Shown in pieces: positions 1 to 6,869 of a stretch of DNA of 16,203 nt. Below the pieces are notes generated by a model. The model was not told the DNA's origin. It worked only from the letters and a program-made list of their open reading frames with translations, and ran no database searches. The translations under genes were made by a program, and so were the position numbers. The stretch is from Chloroflexota bacterium (GTDB taxonomy: Bacteria; Chloroflexota; Anaerolineae; Anaerolineales; UBA4823): the NCBI GenBank assembly GCA_030613705.1, contig JAUWLJ010000008.1:1-16203 (forward strand), read 5' to 3'. Each line of letters opens with the position of its first letter. Positions within the stretch are counted from its first letter, which is position 1.

Positions 1-114
1 TTTGGAAACAATCTGCACCCAAACAGCAGTCAACCCGGCGATGATGAAGGCTGATCTTCATTCATTATTTAGCCTTATTACAATCAGGTTTAGACAGCCA
101 GGAGGACTTACATC
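1..114. other. left edge and leader of the PAP2 gene
   Basis: Three + strand frames are open from the left edge and stop at different points: frame 1 at 52-54, frame 2 at 115-117 and frame 3 at about 42. One may be the C-terminus of an upstream gene, but nothing in the short translations identifies which. A possible -10 box, TACAAT, lies at 79-84; the matching -35 region (about 57-62, TTCATT) is poor. A clear Shine-Dalgarno GGAGG at 101-105 sits 9 nt before the PAP2 ATG. Confidence 0.35.
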
Positions 115-1122
115 ATGAATTATCTCTATGATCTGGGTATCAGTATCGTTCTGTTTATGCAAAATCTTGGAGGCTGGTTACCGGGACCCATGAAGTTTTT
201 CTCCTTTATGGGTACGGCAGAATTTTACTTTCTGATCATGCCCGTTCTATATTGGAGTATCGATGCGACCCTCGGTCTCCGCATAGGGATTATCCTGCTC
301 GTCAGCGACAGTATTAATTACATCTTGAAGGTGGGCTTTCACACCGCCCGTCCCTTCTGGTTAGGCAGGCAGGTGAAAAGTTTTGCATTCGAGTATACCT
401 TTGGTATGCCGTCCGGACATGCCCAAAACTCAGCCGCTGTATTTGGATTACTTGCGGCCAGCCTAAAACGTGGGTGGGTATGGGTTCTTTCGCTGATTTT
501 AATATTTCTGATCGGTGTTTCCCGCATATACCTGGCTGTACATTTCCCACATGATGTAATCGTGGGTTGGATCGTGGGATTTAGCATGGTATGGGTTTTC
601 CTGCGTGTGGAGAAGCCGGTAACAGATTGGCTTGCGAATCAGACAACAGGGATCAGTATTTTGGCTGCCTTCACTTTTTCCCTTGCGATATTAATCCTTG
701 GCTTGATAGTCAGAACTATCGCGATTGAGTGGCAGCTGCCCCTTACCTGGGTGGAAAATGCACGGCTGGCTTTTCCGAATGAAGAACTCATTAATCCATT
801 CAAAATCACTGCCTTGCTGCGGACCTGCGGTGTGTTGTTCGGGTTTTCCGCAGGTGGGCTGTGGTTGTCTGCTCGAGGTGGATTCAGTGCCCGAGGCAGC
901 TGGTGGAAGAGAACCTTGCGTTTTCTGATTGGTTTTGTGGGTGTGGTTATCCTGTGGATGGGTTTGGGAGCCATCATTCCTGATCAAGATAACATTCTGG
1001 GATATTCACTGTACTACACTTTGTATGCTGCGATCGGTCTTTGGATTTCCGCACTTGCCCCTGTGGTGTTCATCCGCTTTAACTTGGCTCAACCGAAAAT
1101 AGAAAAAGACCCCGTTGGTTGA
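115..1122 (+). CDS. PAP2-superfamily membrane phosphatase
   Basis: Integral membrane acid phosphatase of the PAP2 superfamily, whose members dephosphorylate lipid or isoprenoid phosphates (undecaprenyl-PP, phosphatidate, PGP). All three active-site signatures are visible: KVGFHTARP (residues 72-80, K-x6-RP), PSGH (99-102) and SRIYLAVHFPHD (136-147), giving the conserved Lys, Arg, catalytic His102, His143 and Asp147. Hydrophobic segments surround these motifs, and roughly three more membrane spans follow in the C-terminal half (about 180-325). At 335 aa it is longer than minimal 200-240 aa PAP2 proteins because of this extra C-terminal membrane region. The ATG has a good SD (GGAGG, 9 nt upstream). 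The stop codon lies inside the loop of the terminator shared with the convergent GTPase gene. The substrate cannot be read from the sequence; undecaprenyl pyrophosphate or a phospholipid are the obvious candidates. Confidence 0.9.
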   Translation: MNYLYDLGISIVLFMQNLGGWLPGPMKFFSFMGTAEFYFLIMPVLYWSIDATLGLRIGIILLVSDSINYILKVGFHTARPFWLGRQVKSFAFEYTFGMPSGHAQNSAAVFGLLAASLKRGWVWVLSLILIFLIGVSRIYLAVHFPHDVIVGWIVGFSMVWVFLRVEKPVTDWLANQTTGISILAAFTFSLAILILGLIVRTIAIEWQLPLTWVENARLAFPNEELINPFKITALLRTCGVLFGFSAGGLWLSARGGFSARGSWWKRTLRFLIGFVGVVILWMGLGAIIPDQDNILGYSLYYTLYAAIGLWISALAPVVFIRFNLAQPKIEKDPVG

Positions 1123-1136
1123 GGAGCGGGGTCTTT
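1105..1136. terminator. bidirectional intrinsic terminator
   Basis: A perfect 10 bp inverted repeat (AAAGACCCCG at 1105-1114 with CGGGGTCTTT at 1127-1136) closes a 12 nt loop that contains the PAP2 stop codon. It has a T-run on the + side and an A-run (1103-1107) that becomes a U-run for - strand transcripts. It can therefore end both the PAP2 mRNA and the convergent EF-G-like mRNA. Confidence 0.85.
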
Positions 1137-1152
1137 ATAGTCTAGCAAAACA

Positions 1153-3225
1153 TTAGTCTTCTTTCTGAGCTGAAAGCTCCTTTTGACGGTTGTCGATCAC
1201 ATCCTGGGCGATATGAGAAGGGACCGTCTCATAGAAAGCAAACTCCATTGTGAAGACACCGCGTCCACCGGTAATTGAACGCAGATCAGTAGTATAACGC
1301 TGCATCTCTGCCAAAGGCACATGGGCGGAAACTACCGATCGCCCTCTATCGGAGTCCATTCCTTGAACACGCGCACGACGAGTGTTCAAATCTCCCATGA
1401 TATCTCCCATATTAGCCTCAGGTACTGTTATCACAACATTCATGATCGGTTCGAGCATAACCGGTGCAGCATCTTTTACCGCCAGCTTGAAAGCTTCCCT
1501 TCCAGCGATTTCAAAGGCTACGGGTTTAGAGTCAACCGGGTGCTCCTTCCCGTCAAAGACCTCCACCCGAACCTTTTCCACAGGGAAACCAGCGATGACG
1601 CCGTTCAGCATAACACCCTTCACGCCTTTCTCAATCGCCGGCATGAAATTGCCTGAAATGGCTCCGCCAAAGACTTTATTGACAAATTCGAAATTCTCGT
1701 CCTGCAATGGTTCTACCCGCAGGAAGACTTCTGCAAACTGTCCGGCTCCACCGGTTTGTTTCTTGTGCCGGTATTGGGCTGACCCTAATTTGGTTATCGT
1801 CTCGCGATAAGGAACCCGTGGTTCCTCGGTGTTCAAACCGGTCTGGAATTTCTTTTCTGCTTTGCGGATGGCGACATCAATGTGCTGATCACCCATACCT
1901 TGGAGAATGGTCTGGTTGGTGCTAGGTTCCTGGTACCAGGAAAGTGTCATATCTTCTTCACAAAGCCTAGTGAGGGTTGGACTGATCTTTGCCGCGTCTG
2001 ACTGGGTCTTTGGTGAAACAGCCACGCGATACAGCGCCGTCGGGTAATCAGGCACCGTGAGTTCTAAGGGGTGAGCTCGGTCGCAAAGTGTATCTCCAGT
2101 TGAAGTGACCGTCAGCTTAGGTACTGCGGCGATATCGCCGGCATGGACCGTTTTGACTGAGATAGCTTCCTTGGCTCTGAGTATATTAAGATTGCCGAAC
2201 CGTTCCTCAGTTTCCTTTGTTTGATTCCAAACGCGGGTATCTGAAGTGAGCAAACCGGAATAGACTCTTAAATAGGTGATCTTGCCCACAAATGGATCAG
2301 CAGTGGTCTTCCAGGCGTACACACCTAGCGGTCCAGAATCAGAAGAAGAGAGTTCTTCTTCGCCCGCTTGACCTTTTGCAATTATGGGTGGTACTTCGGA
2401 TGGAGAGGGCATTAGATCGATTATGGCTCCCAATAATGGAGCCAGACCAATTTCTGCGGTTCCTGAAACAATAAAGACGGGTAGATAGGATTGCGCCGTA
2501 AAGACACTAGCTAAACCGCGCATGATCTCTTTAGCATCCAGCACTTCACCTTCCAGGTATTTCATCAGCAGCTCATCCTCACCCTCAGCCGCAGCCTCTA
2601 TTAATTCACTGCGGGCAGATTCAGCTTCATCGATGAGTTCGGGCGGGATATCAGTCGCTGTTTCTCCATTTCCGCTGTAGGCTTTCATCGTTAGTAAATC
2701 GATAACACCTTTGAAGTCCTGTTTCTCTCCCCAGGGGAGCTGGATGGGGAGTAAGCGTACATCGGAAAGTTCCTGGACCGAAGCAAGCGCTTTGCGAAAA
2801 TCGGCATTATCCCGGTCCATTTTGTTGATCAGGACGAAGCGTGGGATATTGAACTGGTCACAATAATTCCAGGCGATCTCAGTCCCAACTTCTGCACCAG
2901 CTACGGAATCAACAACCACTAAGGCGCCATCTGATACCCGCAATGCTGAGATCATTTCACCGATGAAATCATTGTAGCCGGGCGTGTCGAGGAAATTCAA
3001 CTTATGGTCCTTATACTCAATAGGTATGATTGCTGTTGACAATGAAATCCCCCGGCGAATTTCTTCATCTTCGAAATCACTGATGGTAGTTCCATCTTGA
3101 ATCTTTCCTAAGCGTGTAGTTGCCCCCGTAAAATGCAGAAAAGCTTCCGCTAACATGGTTTTTCCCGCGCTGCTGTGCGATACAAGCGCAATGTTGCGGA
3201 TGGAATCAGTAGTATATTCTTTCAT
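1153..3225 (-). CDS. EF-G-like translational GTPase (EF-G-2 type)
   Basis: 690 aa protein with the full EF-G layout: G domain (about 8-270), domain II (about 300-375), domain III, domain IV starting near the VPYRETI segment, and domain V at the end. Nucleotide-binding motifs are SHSSAGKT (16-23), DTPGY (80-84) and NKMD (134-137). The P-loop lacks the AHIDAGKT of canonical EF-G, and the switch II His is Tyr84. As I recall the Thermus EF-G-2 protein, it has the same Tyr (DAPGYGDF) and a similar C-terminal VPxHxAQ stretch, so this is probably family-typical and not a lesion. Paralogues of this group have unclear roles and differ in ribosome-dependent GTPase and translocation activity; I do not call this the main fusA. 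The ATG is preceded by GGAG about 11 nt upstream and by a consensus promoter. It appears monocistronic. Confidence 0.9.
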   Translation of the reverse strand: MKEYTTDSIRNIALVSHSSAGKTMLAEAFLHFTGATTRLGKIQDGTTISDFEDEEIRRGISLSTAIIPIEYKDHKLNFLDTPGYNDFIGEMISALRVSDGALVVVDSVAGAEVGTEIAWNYCDQFNIPRFVLINKMDRDNADFRKALASVQELSDVRLLPIQLPWGEKQDFKGVIDLLTMKAYSGNGETATDIPPELIDEAESARSELIEAAAEGEDELLMKYLEGEVLDAKEIMRGLASVFTAQSYLPVFIVSGTAEIGLAPLLGAIIDLMPSPSEVPPIIAKGQAGEEELSSSDSGPLGVYAWKTTADPFVGKITYLRVYSGLLTSDTRVWNQTKETEERFGNLNILRAKEAISVKTVHAGDIAAVPKLTVTSTGDTLCDRAHPLELTVPDYPTALYRVAVSPKTQSDAAKISPTLTRLCEEDMTLSWYQEPSTNQTILQGMGDQHIDVAIRKAEKKFQTGLNTEEPRVPYRETITKLGSAQYRHKKQTGGAGQFAEVFLRVEPLQDENFEFVNKVFGGAISGNFMPAIEKGVKGVMLNGVIAGFPVEKVRVEVFDGKEHPVDSKPVAFEIAGREAFKLAVKDAAPVMLEPIMNVVITVPEANMGDIMGDLNTRRARVQGMDSDRGRSVVSAHVPLAEMQRYTTDLRSITGGRGVFTMEFAFYETVPSHIAQDVIDNRQKELSAQKED

Positions 3226-3263
3226 CTATGGATTGTCTCCTATATTAATTGTCTGACTGCCTG

Positions 3264-3292
3264 ATTTTAAGGTAAGTCGGTGCTATTGTCAA
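3264..3292 (-). promoter_or_regulatory. sigma-70-type promoter for the EF-G-like gene
   Basis: On the - strand, TTGACA (reverse complement of 3287-3292) is followed after 17 nt by TAAAAT (reverse complement of 3264-3269). This is a perfect -35, an optimal spacer and a good -10. The expected start point is near 3257, giving an untranslated leader of about 30 nt with SD GGAG at 3237-3240. Confidence 0.75.
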
Positions 3293-3337
3293 AGACTAAA
3301 AAGAAACAGGTGGAAATCATTGAAGTGGGTCTAATAA

Positions 3338-3343
3338 TATAAT
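3338..3343 (+). promoter_or_regulatory. possible -10 box for the methyltransferase operon
   Basis: A perfect TATAAT lies 25 nt before the methyltransferase ATG. No convincing -35 is seen at 16-18 nt, so the assignment rests on the -10 and its position at the head of a three-gene + strand run. Confidence 0.4.
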
Positions 3344-3368
3344 TTGTCGAGTAGAATATTCATAGATT

Positions 3369-3953
3369 ATGAGCTGCTTAAGACATCTCTATTTCAAACT
3401 GTTATATTACCGTAAACCTCCCTGGGACACCCAGGTATCACCACCTGAATTAATGGAATTTATTGCTCAGTATGCTCCCGGTCGAGCACTGGACCTGGGT
3501 TGCGGCACAGGCACAAATGTCATTACTCTGGCACAACATGGATGGCGGGTTACCGGGGTGGACTATGTTGGACGTGCCCTCCGCCAGGCGAAAAAAAAAG
3601 CCCAACTAGCAGGCGTTACAGCTGATTTCCAGGTTGATGATGTCACCAAACTTAAGAATATCACAGGAGTTTTCGACATGGTATTAGATATTGGCTGTTT
3701 TCACAGTCTGGCTGAGAATGAAAAGAGAGCTTATATTCGCAACCTGGAGCGCCTGACAACCCCAGGGAGTATTTATTTGATGTACGGATTTTTTCGAGAA
3801 GCAGATGGCAATGGCCCTGGGTTGCGAGAACCTGATTTGAACGGATTAGAGCTCAGCTTCGATTTGATTAATAGAGAGGAAGGTGTCGATCGCGGCCAAC
3901 GGCCATCTGTTTGGGTGACCTACCAGAGAAAACCCGCTGACAAATTAGATTAA
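3369..3953 (+). CDS. class I SAM-dependent methyltransferase
   Basis: 194 aa Rossmann-fold methyltransferase. Motif I is DLGCGTG (42-48), followed by the acidic ribose-binding Asp64 in VTGVDYV, an acidic VDDV segment near 89-92 and LDIGCFHSL (106-114) at the motif IV position. The N-terminal YYRKPPWDT stretch resembles small methyltransferases of the TehB/thiopurine-methyltransferase-like group that act on small molecules. The substrate is unknown. The ATG has no Shine-Dalgarno; an in-frame TAG lies two codons upstream, so the only other possible start is a rare ATT. It is first in a run with the metalloenzyme gene 19 nt downstream and the degV-like gene after that. Confidence 0.85.
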   Translation: MSCLRHLYFKLLYYRKPPWDTQVSPPELMEFIAQYAPGRALDLGCGTGTNVITLAQHGWRVTGVDYVGRALRQAKKKAQLAGVTADFQVDDVTKLKNITGVFDMVLDIGCFHSLAENEKRAYIRNLERLTTPGSIYLMYGFFREADGNGPGLREPDLNGLELSFDLINREEGVDRGQRPSVWVTYQRKPADKLD

Positions 3954-3972
3954 GGAACAAATAAATAATCAT

Positions 3973-4923
3973 ATGAGAGTACTTTTTTTATTTCTAGATG
4001 GCATTGGATTGGGGGTTAATGATCCTGAGGTTAATCCTTTTGCAGAGGTAGATATGCCCAACCTGCAAGGATTATTAGCGGGAAATAAATTACTCTTGGA
4101 CACGATCACCGCCTCTTCAACGGATGGAAGCAGGATCGGTGCCTCGCGCGCCACCTTGCTTGCTCTCGATGCAGGGTTGGGAGTTGACGGTTTACCACAG
4201 TCTGCGACCGGTCAGGCTGCATTATTGACGGGCAAAAATGTGTCTGCAGAAATTGGATATCACTATGGCCCCAAACCGAATCAAGATGTAGCGGCTTACT
4301 TGCGCAATGGAAATCTCTTCAGTTCTTTAGCTGATCAAGGTTACAAATCTGCTTTGCTGAATGCTTACCCCCCGGGGTATTTTTCTGCCATCCAGTCCGG
4401 CCGTCGTTTGTACTCCGCAATTCCATTAGCGGTTATCAGCGCGGGAATCCCTTTGAAAACTCTTGATGACTTGCAAAATGGTCAGGCTTTGTCAGCTGAT
4501 TTCACAGCACAGGGTTGGCGGGATCGCTTAGATCTACCCGATACGCCTGTGCTGACACCCATTCAAGCAGGCGAACGGATGGCCGCATTGGTAGAAGATT
4601 ATGATTTGGCATTTTTTGAATATTGGTTAAGCGATTACGCTGGACACAACCAGGATATGCAGGCGGCTCATAATCTTTTAGTAACTTTTGACCAGGTGCT
4701 GGGTGGTTTGCTGGACAATTGGAACGATCAAGAGGGGATGATCTTGATCACCTCCGACCATGGGAATATGGAAGACTTATCAACTCGCCGGCACACTGCA
4801 AATCCAGTTCCAGCATTGCTGGTTGGAGACCAGAAATTGAGAAGTGATTTCGCCACGGATTTGACTGATATCACAGGTGTGGCTGCAGCTGTAATGAGAT
4901 TAATCCGTCAAAAGGATTTATAA
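3973..4923 (+). CDS. alkaline-phosphatase-superfamily metalloenzyme (iPGM/phosphopentomutase-like)
   Basis: 316 aa member of the metalloenzyme clan that includes cofactor-independent phosphoglycerate mutase, phosphopentomutase and alkaline phosphatase. Expected metal ligands are present in order: Asp9 in LFLDGIGLG, the nucleophile position Ser77 in QSATGQ (aligning with the NSEVGH Ser of iPGM), Asp221 and His225 in SDYAGH, Asp262-His263 in SDHGNMED, and His274. At 316 aa it lacks room for the large insert domain of bacterial iPGM (about 510 aa) and is shorter than DeoB, so neither name is justified. A phosphatase, phosphomutase or phosphodiesterase activity is likely, with substrate unknown. 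The SD is weak: AAGGA overlaps the preceding stop and is 16 nt away. It is probably cotranscribed with its neighbours. Confidence 0.85.
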   Translation: MRVLFLFLDGIGLGVNDPEVNPFAEVDMPNLQGLLAGNKLLLDTITASSTDGSRIGASRATLLALDAGLGVDGLPQSATGQAALLTGKNVSAEIGYHYGPKPNQDVAAYLRNGNLFSSLADQGYKSALLNAYPPGYFSAIQSGRRLYSAIPLAVISAGIPLKTLDDLQNGQALSADFTAQGWRDRLDLPDTPVLTPIQAGERMAALVEDYDLAFFEYWLSDYAGHNQDMQAAHNLLVTFDQVLGGLLDNWNDQEGMILITSDHGNMEDLSTRRHTANPVPALLVGDQKLRSDFATDLTDITGVAAAVMRLIRQKDL

Positions 4924-4945
4924 TTGACTGCGTCAGGAGGCTGAT

Positions 4946-5815
4946 ATGCCTGAAGTCGCAATTGTCACCGATAGCACCAGCTGTATCCCTGAACCAATCT
5001 TGGACGAGCTGAATATCCATTGGTTGCCTTATTACATCCACCGTGGTGAGGAAGAGTTGCGTGACCTGGTGACAATCAGACCTGAGGAGTTCTACACCTG
5101 GCTTCAAACAGCCGAAACTCTACCCCAAACCGCTTGTCCAGGACCAGGAGAATATCTCTCAATGTATGAGAAGCTGGCCACGGAAGATGGGATCGAAGAG
5201 ATCGTCAGCATTCATATGACCTCAAAAGGGAGTGGGGCATACCAGGCGGCTCATACTGCACAGGACATGATTAAGGAAATCCTCCCAGACTTGGTAGTAA
5301 AGGTGGTCGATACACTCAATGTTTCAATGTGCCATGGTTGGATGGTAATCGAAGCTGCTCGGGCAGCTTTAGATGGCAAGTCGTTGACTGAAATCGTTGA
5401 CCGGATTACCGAGATGATCCCAGTGACTCGCATGCTGCAAACTGCGGATACATTGAAATACCTTTATATGGGCGGCAGGATAGGGAGAGCCAAACACCTG
5501 GTTGGAAGTCTGTTGAATTTAAAACCATTGATCGGCATGGAGGACGGGATTGTCGTGGCGGTTGGTACGGCTCGCAGCAGAAGGCAGGCATACCAGATGA
5601 TGGTGGAAAAGGTCGAATCTGTGGTTGGTCAAAAGGGGAAGATTAAGGTTGCCTATGTTCACGCTGCTGCAGCTGAGGAGGCCGAAAAGATCAAGGAGTT
5701 GGTCGAGGCACGTTTGACTGTAGTCGAATCGCTTATCGCGGATCTCTCTCCGGCATTAGGTGTGCATACCGGTCCTGGCACAGCTGGATTGTGTTACTAT
5801 CCCCTCCGCGACTGA
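4946..5815 (+). CDS. DegV-family fatty-acid-binding protein (FakB-like)
   Basis: 289 aa, full length for the DegV/EDD family. These proteins bind a single fatty acid and, in Firmicutes, present it to the kinase FakA to make acyl-phosphate for phospholipid synthesis. Family landmarks are visible: TDST near the N-terminus (8-11), LPQTACPGPGEY (59-70) at the place of the usual TSQPSP loop, TSKGSGAYQAA (92-102) at the fatty-acid carboxylate-binding Ser, GGRIGRAKHLVG and LNLKPL in the middle, and HTGPGTAGL near the C-terminus. AGGAGG at 4935-4940 sits 5 nt before the ATG. No FakA-like kinase is present in this window. It ends the three-gene + strand run. Confidence 0.9.
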   Translation: MPEVAIVTDSTSCIPEPILDELNIHWLPYYIHRGEEELRDLVTIRPEEFYTWLQTAETLPQTACPGPGEYLSMYEKLATEDGIEEIVSIHMTSKGSGAYQAAHTAQDMIKEILPDLVVKVVDTLNVSMCHGWMVIEAARAALDGKSLTEIVDRITEMIPVTRMLQTADTLKYLYMGGRIGRAKHLVGSLLNLKPLIGMEDGIVVAVGTARSRRQAYQMMVEKVESVVGQKGKIKVAYVHAAAAEEAEKIKELVEARLTVVESLIADLSPALGVHTGPGTAGLCYYPLRD

Positions 5816-6096
5816 TATTTTGAATAATAAAGACAGCCTGTAATTCCATCAGGAGGCCATTCATTGTCATGCTGAATACTTCGTTATTGTGAGTAAACGA
5901 CTTGATGCATCTCCAGTCCTTTTGTTAAATCCCTGGTGTCAACCAGCGTGACTAACCCCATTGATTGATTCATCACATTGAATTGATGGTCTTGCTTGCT
6001 TAATATATTCTAAGTCTAAATAAACATCCAGCGATGTTTCTCCGTGTTTTGAATTGACCGATTGAGGTTATAAGAATATCAAACGTATGAATTGAT
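5816..6096. other. gene-free convergent intergenic region
   Basis: 281 bp between the convergent DegV and HAD genes. It holds an orphan AGGAGG at 5851-5856 followed by only a 7-codon ATG frame (5869-5892), a short AT-rich hairpin at 6022-6039 and three copies of TGAATTGA (5979-5986, 6050-6057, 6088-6095). No convincing coding sequence is present. Confidence 0.5.
6022..6039. terminator. weak hairpin, possible terminator
   Basis: A perfect 7 bp stem AAACATC/GATGTTT with a 4 nt CAGC loop lies between convergent genes. The stem is AT-rich and the following T-run is poor (ctccgtgtttt on +, attta on -), so termination is only possible. Confidence 0.3.
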
Positions 6097-6789
6097 TTAT
6101 TCTGAGGGGAAAATCTGCCAATGGCGTTTCAGCGCGATCTGTTTTAATCCCTCATCAGGATAAGTGGCAACTGGGTGGGCGACCATCTCGAGCATATAGC
6201 TATCTGATATAGAGTCTGCATAGGAGTAGCTACTGCCATAATCGATTTCGATCCCATTTCGTTCCATATGAGCCTGGGTAAGGGTTACTTTATTGTCGGC
6301 AATGCATGCTGGCCCGCTGCTCCTCCCGGTATATCTCCCTTCATGGACTTCTAAATCAGTGCCAACCACCTGATCGGCTGCAATGTCCTTCGCAAGGCGC
6401 TGTAGGAGGGGCACAGGTGTCCCGGATACAAGAACGGTGAGATAGCCGTCTTCCCTGTGTTGTTTGAGAATCTGGCAGGTATCCTGTCTCCAGTTCTTGC
6501 TTACTTGAGTATCCGCGACCCAGTTCCAAACATGCTTTGCTTCTTCCAGCGTGTAGCCGCGTACATACCAGCCAAGATGAGCTGGCCAAGGTTTTCGAAA
6601 TGTGCTATCAGAGATGATCCCCATTCTCCGGAATATATAGAGAGGGAAATGGTATGCCATATATGCCCGGTGGGTCCAACGGCGCTTGTTGTGGAAAGTA
6701 AAGTAATTTATGATCCCCTGCCAGACATGGGCATCGGTCAGGGTACCGTCCAGGTCGAAGAAGGCAGCTTTTGTAGAAAAGGTCCACAC
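6097..6789 (-). CDS. HAD-superfamily subfamily IB phosphatase
   Basis: 230 aa HAD hydrolase resembling the SerB/CicA-like IB group. Motif I is FFDLDGTLT with nucleophile Asp12 and acid/base Asp14; motif II is LVSGTP (Ser122); motif III is Lys167; motif IV is YADSISDSYML (Asp192, Asp196), followed by the HPVATYPDEGL...HWQIF ending typical of this subfamily. The helical cap lies at about 20-100. The substrate is unknown; relatives act on phosphoserine or lipid-type phosphates, and the upstream acyl-CoA ligase gives a lipid context. The start is GTG, with AAGGA abutting it directly, an abnormally short spacing. The frame stays open upstream but offers no better ATG, GTG or TTG. A strong hairpin lies just upstream (6806-6843). 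It follows the ligase gene by 80 bp and is probably cotranscribed with it. Confidence 0.85.
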   Translation of the reverse strand: MWTFSTKAAFFDLDGTLTDAHVWQGIINYFTFHNKRRWTHRAYMAYHFPLYIFRRMGIISDSTFRKPWPAHLGWYVRGYTLEEAKHVWNWVADTQVSKNWRQDTCQILKQHREDGYLTVLVSGTPVPLLQRLAKDIAADQVVGTDLEVHEGRYTGRSSGPACIADNKVTLTQAHMERNGIEIDYGSSYSYADSISDSYMLEMVAHPVATYPDEGLKQIALKRHWQIFPSE

Positions 6790-6805
6790 TCCTTGTTGTT
6801 GTGCG

Positions 6806-6843
6806 TGGTGCGCCGCAAAGTCAAGCGAGTTTGCGACGCACCA
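6806..6843 (-). promoter_or_regulatory. strong intercistronic hairpin between ligase and HAD genes
   Basis: A 14 bp inverted repeat (6806-6819 with 6830-6843) has a 10 nt loop. The single non-Watson-Crick position (6813/6836) reads C·A on the + strand but G·U in - strand RNA, so the - strand transcript forms an unbroken stem. No U-run follows on either strand, which argues against a simple intrinsic terminator. It ends 16 nt before the HAD GTG. It may stabilise or process the mRNA, or tune translation. Confidence 0.55.
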
Positions 6844-6869
6844 GGGTAGAGTAAGAATTCGGTAGAGGT

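Noticed and set aside
1321..2474. Several + strand frames inside the EF-G-like gene
   Set aside because: They lie opposite a gene with complete GTPase motifs and have no SD or family features.
3973..4923. Calling the metalloenzyme phosphopentomutase or phosphoglycerate mutase
   Set aside because: Clan motifs fit, but at 316 aa it lacks the insert of bacterial iPGM and no substrate-specific motif was recognised.
5869..5892. 7-codon ORF after an AGGAGG
   Set aside because: Too short, with 12 nt spacing and no downstream gene on that strand to regulate.
6457..6849. 130-codon + strand frame opposite the HAD gene
   Set aside because: The - strand frame carries all four HAD motifs; the + frame has no recognisable feature and spans the hairpin.
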